A DNA stretch of 64,000 nt from Venturia oleaginea (lineage: Eukaryota > Ascomycota > Dothideomycetes > Venturiales > Venturiaceae): positions 992,001-1,056,000 of the forward strand of contig JABMLP010000011.1 of NCBI GenBank assembly GCA_013176395.1, given 5' to 3'. This document shows positions 33,174 through 44,208 of this stretch, piece after piece (position 1 is the stretch's first letter; each line of letters opens with the position of its first letter). Under the pieces are notes generated by a model. That model was given only the letters and a program-made list of their open reading frames with translations, had not been told where the DNA came from and did not search any database. The translations under genes and the position numbers were made by a program.

Positions 33174-36100
33174 CAGGGAGAAATAGGCTTCTGGTCACAG
33201 CATCTCGGTATGTCCAGCGACTGTCCTGCTCTCCACGTTATCTGATTTTGATTGACCGCGTGCAGATATACGTCTGCATCGATGGACTTGTCACGATTCT
33301 CTCCATAAAAGATCGAGAGTTCACCTGCATGGGTCTTGAAGGAAACAAGGCGCAAACGTGGGCTGGCTCTGCGTCTTCGAGCTTCGCAAGCGGAGATCTA
33401 CCACTGTGCTGGCCGTAGCATCTATAAATTTTTCTACAAGATATCCCGTAAGCGCCCTTGAGGTTAAAAAATGATTTGCGATGCTGATACCAGCACTAGA
33501 GGTTGTTTCAGCGAGATTTACCAGACCAAGTTCATGCCTATGATAATGCCGCTGGTTGCTTAGATAGGGGTCGCAGCTGCAGTAAAATAATCAGCAGAAT
33601 ATCAAACTATTCACTTCAGCGACCAGATCTTCGTTGCATGCTCTCGCACAATTCACATTCAGCATCACACTTTGATACCTTTGTTCATTCTAAGCAATGG
33701 ACATTGTCTTCGTACGTCGAGGAGACCAATGACTAACCACGTCCCTTCCATCGCCGAAGGACCTCGCCAAATTTCAAAGTATTTTCAAGTGTCAGCGCAA
33801 TGTCGGTAGATCGTATTCGAATTATTAAGATGAGCTGCTTAGATCCTACGTACGAGTCTCACAATGCTTTCTCTCTTTGATACCCCTTCATATCTTGCTT
33901 GATATAATTGTATACTTGTATCGCGTTTGTTGTAAATGATGTTTCAGCCACTGATTTTTTCCATTTTCTCCGCTGCGTACGTTCTCGAAATCACGGGCCA
34001 CTGCCTTAGCTGACATGGCAAGATATCATCGCAGCAGCGCAAACAGATAATACCTTGCGTCATCACTGCCTATACGTGGGAACGCACATGTGTAATAACT
34101 CCCCACCAACTCGTCAACGCGCATCATTTCAGATTGAAATTTTTATCTCTACCATCACGACCTCAGCTTCGAATCCAACCGAGAATTTCCTCAAGTACGC
34201 TAGCTACATCGCAACACTTTTATGGCTTCGCAACCGTTGAGGTCACTGGATTGCAGACTAAGACATTGCTTGAAAGCTTCGTGGAAACAGCGACCAAAAC
34301 GTACTCTCTCACGTCACTAGTCACGCCAGCGAGAGCTGCATATCAGATCGTTCCAATAGCAACACTCACGACTCCACCATCCACCACGATCTTCAAAGCT
34401 CCGCAAGCTTCCCAACCATGAGTATCTTAGAATCCTAGCAAAAAATAATTATTGTGTTTTCGAAATTATGTTATCGAGGACAAAAGTTTTCAAAAAGACT
34501 TGTTTTCTAAGCGGCCAAGCCAGCCGTAGATCAGGGGCCGCAGGATTAACATGAGATCTCCATGCGATCGGACTTGAATCGAATTCTAATTAAACCTTCG
34601 ACACCACAGAACAGGAAGATTGTAGAGAATTAGTCTACGGATCGACGTTAGGCGATGTGCTTGATCGATAGCACGTACATACTTAGTTATCTTAGCCGCT
34701 CAGAAAACAAGTACTTTCAGAAAGTTGTTATCCCCATCACAATAATACCTACTAGCCTCACAACCCACCCGCCTCGTGAAATCGTCGTCATGCTTAATAT
34801 CTGCAGGTGAGGATCGACACGGGAGCAATCTCGCTTGATATATCATCTGGCTCAATTCAATTTCGAAATCGGGTACGGAGTACAATAAAGTTGAGGAAAC
34901 TTCGCTTCTGTTCTGGATTAATTGCAGATCGGTCGGTCGATCGACTGGGTATTTTGCAAGCTTAATTGGGTCTGATATAATTCCTAGAGAAGATAAATCT
35001 TTAGATCTTCTTGACGAAGGATGTTCTTATTCTAGCGATAGGTAGCGCTATGAATTTTTTTGAGATGGTAACAACAACCACCACTACAGCAACAGCCTTG
35101 CTCACCACTATATCGATACTACCTCTCAACATACGGCCCACAACTAACAAAAACAAATAACAACAACAATCCTTCAAAAAGAAACCTACCAAAATTCACC
35201 TCCTCGAAATTAATCCTCTTCCCCTGCCCTGGTCCACCCGCCGCCGCGGAAACACAAACGCTTACGGTGGGTGTGGGAGGGGAGGGGTTATGGGAGGGCT
35301 AGGAGGAAGGAGGAGACTCAGACTCAGACTCAGAAGCAACACTAATACAGAAAACGACGGGGTTGGTAACGAGGACGGTTGTGCGGACGGAGTTGAGTTA
35401 TGCGGTGGCTACGGTTACGATTACGGTTCTGCCTCTGAGTTGTAGGGAGACTGTTACTGTTGTTAGTGTTGTTCCGGTGCTGGAAGTGCCGGTGCAGGAA
35501 CCTGTTTCTGTTTTTATTACGATATTACGACGAGGGCGTGAGGGAAGGATGATTATTTTTTTGATAATTTCGGGATGATTTGATGATTTTGTTGCCAGCG
35601 GTTTAGTTGGGGTCGTGTTTGGGAATTCGATGGAGATGGTGGGATGTTAGCCCTGGATTTGGGATGGAGGGATATTTGTTGTTACTTTTTGGTATGGTGA
35701 TGGACTTGGTGCAGTCTCTATATCCGTCGTTGGTACGATGGATGTTGGTTTTAATACAGGCTTTGTCTATTGTCTGTAGTCACAGCGTCATTCAGAAATC
35801 TGGATGTAAGCGGCGGTGACGTTAGTATGGCAATGATAAGAGGCAAGCAGCTTTCAAAACAAGACCAGGTTGAACAGCCCAATCTGCTTCTGGAAACGGA
35901 TTCGGTGTCCTCTTCCACAACATTAAGGTGCTTCTGGTGGAAAAGCAGAAACCACAGCTAGACCCGACACATTGGGAAGAAAGAGCCAGTAAGGAAACCC
36001 AAGCTCATGTCGTCAAGAAAGACGGGCGGAAAGGAAGTATGCGTGATAAAGAAGAGGTTCGACTATCTCGAGGTAGGCCTTTAGGAGTGAACAACGGAAA

Positions 36101-37790
36101 CAACATAATTGGCTAGCTCGCTCACTTAGAGTTTGTTTTGCTGTCGGCACTAATGGATAGGCTATTTTTGTGTATGGTTATAATAAAGGCGCCACCATCT
36201 ATCAATTGAAGGATGAAAAGGGCTGGAGAGGCACAGACTCAGAGGTTGTTGAGTAGCGATAAGGAGAGTAATGCTGCTAGGGACACTTTATCACCAAGTT
36301 GGTTCTTGATAACTGGTTCTGTACTCTTACTACCTATAATACCTATGATGCAGGTTCGGTGTTATATCCAATACGCTTCTAACACCAAAAATACAAGGAC
36401 TTATATCACGTAGAATTTTTCGGTTTATTCTGTTCAATGCACTACCATTTCACCCTTTCAACGTTACAAGATCTCTCATTTTTTGACAAGCCATGCCTCG
36501 CTCCTCTCAATCCCATTTTCTTATGGGTGCCTCCAGGCCAACTTTGACAACAGGCTTGATACAGATTGTTTGTGGAACCACACAATACCTGTCCGTCAAT
36601 ATCCCAAGCTTTTCAATTTCCGCTTCACAAACCGCATGTTCGAGGTTGAAGAAGAAACTCAACCTAAAGTACGTCAGCAAAGCCCGTTGCTAAAATCAAA
36701 CAGTGGAGGGACAATTCGACTCCTCTCATGCTATCCAAAAGCCGCATTCCAAACTTGATTCTGCATGGGAATGAAACCGCACTCTCGCTAGACCACACTG
36801 AAAAAATCATCAACACACGGCTACCTAATCTCCTTGGACCCCACAGGCGCATCCCGAACCCCCCAACGCCCCCTAAAATTCAGATCACCCTCGCGATAAC
36901 CTCCCCACCAATCAACGCAAGAAAAAGCCGCGTAGCAACAACTTTAGGCATAGCCCCCCGTATAAGCAAACAAAGCCTCGAGTAACAAACCACCAGAACA
37001 CAGTTCTCCACTTAACAAGGCCTCAGAACTACTGTGCCGGTACTTAATCTACAGACACCATTATATTTCCACAACCAGACCTAGAAATTTGAAAAATGTC
37101 AAAAGGAGGAGAGAGGCAGGGAGGAAGTGGGGAGGGTAGGAGCTTACTTGCAGCAATACTCGTACCTAATAACGTTGCCTCAGATTTCAGCGTGACAAGA
37201 GCTGAAGCGGGATCATTCTTATATTTTTATTTGATGGGAGCTTGAGGGGCACGAAGTTCTTCGGGGGTGGTTTATTGGCCGTGGGAGATTGATGTGTCGT
37301 CGTTGCTATGGATCGTGGGAATGGTCGTAGCTGTCACCGTGCACGTAGGTGAGTATCGACATTGGCCTTGGTAGTGATTCCGATGGTCAAAATTCGTAAG
37401 TTTGTTTCTGTTTCGTTGCTTTCATTAAGGTTGATATTGGTCTATGAAGATAAGCTGTTCATTCACTGATATGTGAAGTCGATGAACCTACTTTGGAGGT
37501 ATGTTGGGTTTTTTGGAACCTTGAATCGAGATAGAATGATATGTAATAAAGTATCGACAGCAGGCCTCCCATTAGTATGTATTTCCCCTGCTATTACAAA
37601 ACAATTGAATGGAATTCATTAAGCGCCATGTCACGGGCACAATACAAGGCGCAATTTAGTGGGATTTACTGTTTACCCCGCCACCAGAGCCGCCCGACCG
37701 ATGGAACAACCGCACTCTGCGTCAGTCTATCAGGTACCTATCCTCAACATCAATGGTCTAAAGGGCCGGTTTGTTCTGTAATCATCCATC
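33174..37790. other. Long gene-poor stretch with possible gene remnants
   Basis: No firm gene was found over 4.6 kb. A Thr/Val-rich frame at about 35316-35578 resembles the 32771 protein and is annotated separately. A frame at 34241-34421 has similar composition but weaker support. The part 36480-37000 has short frames without features. Confidence 0.5.
35316..35578 (+). pseudogene. Possible remnant paralogue of the 32771 secreted protein
   Basis: An open frame begins in a (GACTCA) hexamer repeat and reads ATLIQKTTGLVTRTVVRTEL, then Val/Thr-rich sequence to a TGA at 35578. VTRTVVRTELSYAVATV aligns by eye with VTRTTVQKELYTTTV of the gene at 32771. No start codon or signal-peptide exon was found upstream. 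It may be an exon of an unrecognised gene or a decayed copy. Confidence 0.3.
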
Positions 37791-38709
37791 ATGAAAAAGG
37801 TTTTGTGGACCCCACGGCTGAAATTGACGCTTTTGGAGACCCTGGAGAATGGTAGCGAAGATCTGGAATGGGCGCATACGCTGAACACAGATGAGAAAGC
37901 TATGAGTTGGAGGTGAGTTCTGCCTTAAAATGCCAGGTCTAAATCCTGGCGTTTTTGGTCTTTCAGAAGAGTCAGTAGGCGAGCTCAGCGCAGGCGGAGT
38001 TTCTAGCAATCATTCGTTCGTAGGTGCTAGAAATATCGAGCTTTCCACCTTGATCTCATTTCTTGCATCTGCGTTTGATAGCCTCGCCAGGATCGAGATC
38101 AGTCTTTCCTAGTGTTACTCCATTTCGCCGTGTTCGAAGACTAAATCACATCACAGTATTGGTGGAGTGGCAGGAAGCATTGAAGATACTCAAGACCAAA
38201 GATCTGGACTTCCCAGTGGCAAAAATGGTGTCAAATCTCACCATGGAGTGTATTTTGTTCATAAAATCCTCGGATTGAAAGCTGGCAACATGAATGCTCC
38301 GGAACAAGCCGTAGAGCCGGAAATAACTTTGGTGGGAAGAGTTTCTTTCAGGACCGATAAGACGTTTCCGGACATCCCGCCAGAGTTCACGATTCGGAGC
38401 AGTGTGGACAATGGAGTTTTGAGCTTAGAGGTTGGTTACAAATTATTGGGTAGTGAATGGGGCCAAGGCTTTGCGACGGAAGCTTTAGCAGCAGTGCTGG
38501 AGAGTCTGAAAAGCTCAAAAAATTACCTTTCTCCGTTCTCGAAGCTGTATGTCGAAGGGATATGCAGCCATGAAAATCGTGGGAGCATCCGCGGGCTGGA
38601 AAAGGTTGTAATGAAGAGCCTCGGTCTGTACTCATGGGAGGGCGAGAAAGTTTTTCTTCACGGTAAAACGAGACACCTGTGTGCTCGTTTACGGACGATG
38701 GTTGGTTGA
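37791..38709 (+). CDS. GNAT-family N-acetyltransferase
   Basis: Two exons (37791-37912 and 38157-38709) join in frame to 224 residues. Exon 1 encodes the typical GNAT start (LWTPRLKLTLLETLENGSED, then LEWAHTLNTDEKAMSW). Exon 2 continues SIGGVAGSIEDTQDQ, then VYFVHKILGLKAGN, LVGRVSF and the acetyl-CoA binding motif GYKLLGSEWGQGFATEALAA. The C-terminal part (LYVEGICSHENRGSIRGLEKV) matches the RimJ/RimL-like branch. The substrate cannot be told; such fungal proteins are mostly uncharacterised. The 244-nt intron is longer than most here, and a further small exon inside it is possible. Confidence 0.8.
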
Positions 38710-40456
38710 CTTGGGGAAGTGCTGTGGGGATGAAAGTTGGCGAATAGGGAGATCAAACAGAGTCAGATGTCAATTCGTGCTTGGCGAAAGCCCTGTTTGC
38801 GGAGATGGGCGTACTTGATCTTACAATTGTCGGCCGATCAAGCACACCCGCCCAGAGACAGCACATATCGAGAGGTCCGGTTTTCGCCTGCGCAGAAAAA
38901 TCGCGATGAAGACTTTCTTATGGCACACTCGGTTAAGTAGTACGTAAGGCGTTGTAAGCTACGGATCATCAGAGATTGGGATGTCGGGACTGGCGAGATA
39001 TGATTAGAAGGATGGGGCTGAAGGACATCCATGGTAATTAATGACTGCGCGGCCAAGTCGTCGATATATGACGTGCCGAGATGATCGCTTACTCATAGTA
39101 TATCTGTCGTTTAGATCGAAACCTTGTTGAGAAGACAGTGATTCCTATACGAGTGTCTATTTTGAGCTTGGAAGACGATTGGATCAAGCTTTTGCGGATG
39201 AGCGATTTGCAAAACCTGGGGGCCTCCAACTGGTGTCACATATTGAAAACGTCAAGGTACGAGGGGTTGTATTGTTGAAACTGTTTGTATCCTGTCATGA
39301 AGTTTGGCACGAAAATCAGTGACATTTGTCTGGCAGAGCATGCTACTCGCAGGGCCCTGGAGAATAGGATCCTGATGCCACGGACATGTGGCCACTATTC
39401 ATCAATTTACTATAGTACCATAGTACCAGCGGGAATGATGAGCATGTCGATGATCGGGGGTTAAGTACGTGGCATTTCTTGGCCATGATGTGTGTGGGAA
39501 GATCATACTATGGTACACACATGGTACCATATCTTGTCGAGCTCTCTGGAAGTTTGTAGTTTAGTTCTTTTCCTCTGATGGCTCTGATGTTTTCAGATGC
39601 TGACGTTTTTCAATGGGTTTCAGAGGAGTTTTCGGTACGCGGCTCGTCAAGTCGCCAATGAACCACAACAGAGACCACCGAAGGGCTGGGAGGGCTTTGA
39701 CCTCCAGATCAATAATGCCAACGTCGCGATGTTTCCTGCAAAGAGGATGGAAGCAGGGGCGCTGCCGGCACATCAATGCCAGTGCGTCCACGGTAGTACT
39801 ACGGTAGCGCTGGGAAGACTGGGTATGGCAATCTCGAAAAGAAGAATGTCCAGGAATTTATCGATATCCATCCCAAAATCAGGGATTGCAAATCGGGAAG
39901 CCTGAGTGTCTTTCATTTACGCTTGCCAAGGCCGGGTTACGACCGACCTCCATGATCCATCTTCTTGTCAAGCGAAACCTCTCCTCCACAGCCCACACAC
40001 TCTACGCTGCGAACTTAGCACACGACGTTATTACAAACATCGAAGATCCCATGCAAACATCTGGGGCCATCCTGGCATGGCGTGGGCGTGTCAGGGCCTC
40101 GAGGCCAGGTCTTCCAGTCCACCTCCTCCGATCCCTAGGGTTTGCCAGCTGGCGAGTCAATCTCGTGGTGGCTATATATGGCCTTTATGAGTAGCACTTA
40201 TCAGTCTCCACTCGTTACTGTTTCCAGTCATGAAACTAGTTATCCTGTCTCAGGTTGTACTCTCACCTGTCAGAATTGAGAACAAACCAGGTAGGAGTCC
40301 TAGCCTCACCTATATATCCACATTCTTGGTTGCCCAAAATCGCGCTCGTTTTTTCCCTACCTCATCTTCCCTCCATGTCGTCCTCATAAAGTCTGCAGCG
40401 ATTGTTCCATAATCTTCAGATCTTGGTGTGCTGTCGTTTTCCTCACACGCTGAAAC
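38710..40456. other. Intergenic stretch, nothing recognised
   Basis: Overlapping short frames at 39597-40194 lack domain or splice support. A duplicated ATAGTACC motif near 39412-39426 and a related TGGTACACACATGGTACC near 39511 are minor repeats. The last 300 bases hold the promoter of the GH76 gene. Confidence 0.45.
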
Positions 40457-41692
40457 ATGTATTTTTCTCTCACTGCGCCAGCCCTTACCTTCTTATTAGC
40501 ATACCTGCCATTTCCCCCGCTGGTACGAGGCAATCCGGACTATCTGTACAATGCCGTCACCGGAGTAAAATTACTACAGAATTGGTACAATCAATCCACC
40601 GGCCTGTATCAATCGACTGGGTGGTGGAATAGTGCCAACTGCATCACTATGCTTGCAGACCTGACCGTAATCGACAGCCAAGTGGACATCATCACGGGCC
40701 AAATTTGGCCGAACACATTCGAGAAGGCTCAAAAATTCAACCTCCGACAGTCACGAACACCTGACAACTGCGCGACAACTGTATGTTCCAACGCAAAGAA
40801 ACGGAGTCTCGCAGTCAACGCCACGAAACACTATCCGGCAAACGGGGTTGGGAAGCGAGGGGTTCAAACTGTGGATGGTATGGAAATTGAGGATGCCGAC
40901 CCCAAAGGCTTCCTCAATGGTTTCTACGACGATGAGGGCTGGTGGGCTCTAGCATGGATCAGAGTCTACGACCTTACAAAAACGCCTCAGTACTTGAAAG
41001 CAGCCGATGATATCTTCACCGATATGGTCAGCACAGGATACAATGCAACGTGCGGCGGCATTTGGTGGGACAAGAAAAAACAGGCAAATACTGCAATTGC
41101 CAACGAGCTGTTCATGAGCGTCGCTGCTCATCTCGCTAATCGTATGCCAAACAAAGCTTACTATACCAATTGGGCTGTACGGTCATGGGACTGGTTCAAA
41201 AGAAGCGGCATGATCAATTCAGATAATACGATCAATGACGGCCTCAATCTGAAGACATGCAAAAATGACCAAGGTCTGGTCTGGTCGTATAACCAAGGTG
41301 TGATTCTTGGAGCATTGGTCGAGCTCACTCGGGCGACAAATAATGGCCAACTCCTCCTCGACGCCCAAGACATCGCCAATGGCGCCATACGAACAATGGT
41401 CGACAGTGACGGCATCCTGCACGACCCTCGCGAACCTAATCTTGGAGGGGATGGTTACCAATTCAAAGGAATCTTCGCGCGCAATCTGCACTATCTCCAA
41501 AAAGTCACCGGAAGCGCACTGTATAAGGAGTTTCTGCAGCGAAATGCACAATCGGTATGGGACAAGGCGCGGAATAAGCAAGATAATGTTTTCACGGGCG
41601 TCTGGTCAGGACCATTCGATCCCGCACATGCCAATGCGGCGACTCAGTGCTCGGGGTTGGACGCACTGGTTGGCGCTGCTGGTGTACAATAG
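40457..41692 (+). CDS. Mannan endo-1,6-alpha-mannosidase, glycoside hydrolase family 76
   Basis: An intronless frame of 411 residues starts at the ATG at 40457 with a signal peptide (MYFSLTAPALTFLLAYLPFPPLVRG). The GH76 fold is clear: LQNWYNQSTGLYQSTGWWNSAN, the catalytic Asp pair in FYDDEGWWALAWIRVYD, CGGIWWD, NELFMSVAAHLA, GLVWSYNQGVILGALVEL and FKGIFARNLHYL. GH76 enzymes cut or rearrange alpha-1,6-mannan. In fungi they include the Dcw1/Dfg5 wall proteins, which cross-link GPI proteins to the wall. This one ends SGLDALVGAAGVQ without an obvious GPI signal, so it is probably freely secreted. It carries an insertion with KKRSLAV and NGVGKRGV dibasic sites at about residues 115-140. Confidence 0.94.
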   Translation: MYFSLTAPALTFLLAYLPFPPLVRGNPDYLYNAVTGVKLLQNWYNQSTGLYQSTGWWNSANCITMLADLTVIDSQVDIITGQIWPNTFEKAQKFNLRQSRTPDNCATTVCSNAKKRSLAVNATKHYPANGVGKRGVQTVDGMEIEDADPKGFLNGFYDDEGWWALAWIRVYDLTKTPQYLKAADDIFTDMVSTGYNATCGGIWWDKKKQANTAIANELFMSVAAHLANRMPNKAYYTNWAVRSWDWFKRSGMINSDNTINDGLNLKTCKNDQGLVWSYNQGVILGALVELTRATNNGQLLLDAQDIANGAIRTMVDSDGILHDPREPNLGGDGYQFKGIFARNLHYLQKVTGSALYKEFLQRNAQSVWDKARNKQDNVFTGVWSGPFDPAHANAATQCSGLDALVGAAGVQ

Positions 41693-42430
41693 GGGGAGGA
41701 GAATTTTGCCTAATTTCATAGGCGGATGTGTCGGGAGTCCCGCGGAACACATCTCGACCACCTACTGCGTTTTTCGTGCAGCCTTCGCCAGCACTCATAC
41801 CAAACGCCACCTCATCGCCGGTCTCATCAATTCCGCATCGGCCGGCATCAGCATTAGCCACTGTTGTGAAAACAGCCCACACCAGAAATCAGACAACGAC
41901 GACCATCACCGCGACGCCGATCGATCTGTGCATCCTCACCGAATTCCTCAGGGACAGCGAATCGGAATCTCTCAGCAGCGCATTGTTTCACTAGCTTTTG
42001 TTCAGATCAAAGAGTACCATGTATATATATCCTTATTGATATAGATTAGAGTCGGAAAGCTCCTCGAACAGAGTCGAGCCATGAGATACGAGTTATATGT
42101 TCGCCTAATTGTATATAGTATTTGAGTGCGGCATCACGACAATGTCATTATTATCATCAGATACTCTCTCTTTTTTCGCAATTTTTACTCTCTATCCATC
42201 ACCTCACTGTCCATTTCTAAGGCTGACTTTCAAGGCATCTGCCATTACATCACATCAGAATGTTCAGATCAAAATTCGACTTTTTCCGGCGGATGTTTGC
42301 CCATTACCTAACCAATTGATCTTTTCCGAGCTTGACATGTCCACGTCCACGTTCATTCTCATCCCAAAAGCGATGAACCTGTCCTCCTAGTCGATAATCT
42401 CGGCCGTGTGAGTGTAACACCAGTCTACTC
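41693..42430. other. Intergenic stretch, nothing recognised
   Basis: Frames through 41728-42390 are continuations or shadows without features. It separates the 3' ends of the GH76 gene and the minus-strand small secreted protein. Confidence 0.5.
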
Positions 42431-42912
42431 CTAAGGAGGATTTATCCAAGAGGCGCCATGTTTGGGAGTAAAGCAATCACTAGCCATCCTAGGTCTCGCC
42501 CGACTACAATACCCCTCCATCTCCTTCCCCCCAATAAACCCATCTTCCCCTTTCGTCGTCGTAGCATAGGTATAGTCTACCAGGATCAGTAAGTTACCAG
42601 TATACACACGAGATAATGTATATAGAGAGTCTCATCTTACTTGCACTTTCCCGAGGAGCGCCTTCAGATAATTGCCAGGTCTTAGTCGACATTACCCAAG
42701 CCCCTGATTTGAGGTCGCTGATCTCCTTTGTTCTTGTTCCGTTGCATTTGATCCTGTAGACGTCGAGACAGCAGCAGAGGCGCCATTTTGCGGCGTTGGT
42801 GGTTGATGGGGTGCTGGATGGATATTGTTAACCACCTACTTAATAAGATAGGATAAGATAAGTCGAGTTCGTTTTACCATGCGAGTAAACTAAGAGCGAT
42901 GGAGAGCTTCAT
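42431..42912 (-). CDS. Small cysteine-rich secreted protein, three exons
   Basis: Hand-spliced from 42912-42878, 42813-42641 and 42576-42431, which join in frame to 117 residues. The start MKLSIALSLLA is a short signal peptide. The mature part reads TPSTTNAAKWRLCCCLDVYR, IKCNGTRTKEISDLKSGAWV, then NYTYATTTKGEDGFIGGK and GYCSRARPRMASDCF, ending at a TAG. Seven Cys, with a CCC triplet, are notable. Introns have GTAAAA/GTAAGA donors and TTAAC/TTACTGAT branch-like sequences. No family is recognised; the profile is that of an effector-like secreted protein. No single frame longer than about 60 codons exposes it, so it is easily missed. Confidence 0.65.
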
Positions 42913-44208
42913 TATAGAAATTTTCCCGCAGCGCGTGGAGGAAGGAATAGGCGTTTGGATCGATTCGAAATGTCCCTTCGTGAGTAGTTCTTCAGAGGAT
43001 TTCAAACCCTGTCTCTCCCATCTGCAGTCATCATATGCTTAATCAAATCCCATCACGACTTGAGATTGCATTTTGAAGGGGTTGAGGGGTTGATTTTGAT
43101 AAGGCCCATACTCACTCCTTGAAAGCTGTGTGTTTCTACTCATACCGTGGTCTGTATCGGGGGTTTCCGACGAATCAAAAGCCTAGTCTTGTGGTTTTGG
43201 AGTGAACGAGGATATTTACAACGTACATACGAAGCCAGCCATAACTTCTAAGCGAGCGATAGCAATCAAACAGAATTCTTCCCACCCCAACCTCTTCTTC
43301 CTAATGCAGAACTATAATAACGACCTTACTATTTACAAGAGGAGAATAAATAGGAGATTGGACTTATAAGAAGCCGGTAAGAAAAGACTCACTATTCGCG
43401 AAGATATAGTATAAAGACAACCCTTTCTTTTGGCCTGTTAACCACGTACAATCGAGTGGGTTTTCTAAGAAGGGAGCCAAGAAAGCTGAGTAAATAGTAT
43501 AAACATCATAGACGTCGTTTCCCGACATGGTTTAATATCGATCTGTTGATTAAATACGCCCGCCATTAACTTTCTATTCCATGATGTAAAATCTCCCACG
43601 AACATCCTATCAAAATGAGCTGGTGGTTCTTAGAATAATCTATAACTATCTTTGCTCTCGGAAAATTACTCGATTACATGTTGTAAGATGTCCTTGTTTA
43701 CTCGTTCACTGAACTGTTCACTCCCGAGGTCGAACGCCATAATATTCTTATATTAACCATGAGGAACTCAAATATGGAGAAATCAATACCAAGAGAGCTG
43801 CTATGCTACCTTGGCCAAAACAAGCTACGGCAAGGAGAGTGTCTGATTTATGAGATATGTGTGGAGACAGACGATTTGGGCAAAGCATATTCGCGTGGAG
43901 ACTTTGGCCGCTGCTGGAGCGTACCAGGAAATATCTTCATCTGTCATTGAACTAGGTACTCCACCGGATGTTGTTAGAATCAACCTGAGGTGGGAATGGA
44001 TCAATTGATCTTTTCCGAGCTCGACACGTCCACCCTCCCTGCATCGGGCTACCCCGCCAAATGCCCCTCCCTCCTAAGCTCCTTTGCCCTGTGTGCGCAA
44101 TGATATCACTAGATAGTTATAACAAATCTTCTCGAGGTTATCGTCTTCCAATTCACCAAGCAAATCGAATACTACAGAACCCAGCACTTAAAGTAACAAA
44201 TCTTCACC
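42913..44208. other. Intergenic stretch, nothing recognised
   Basis: AT-rich without a supported gene. The 63-codon frame at 43759-43950 has no features. The end holds the promoter of the dihydroxyacetone kinase gene. Confidence 0.5.

Noticed and set aside
41307..42044. 245-codon plus-strand frame overlapping the GH76 gene
   Set aside because: Alternate-frame shadow of a clearly conserved enzyme.
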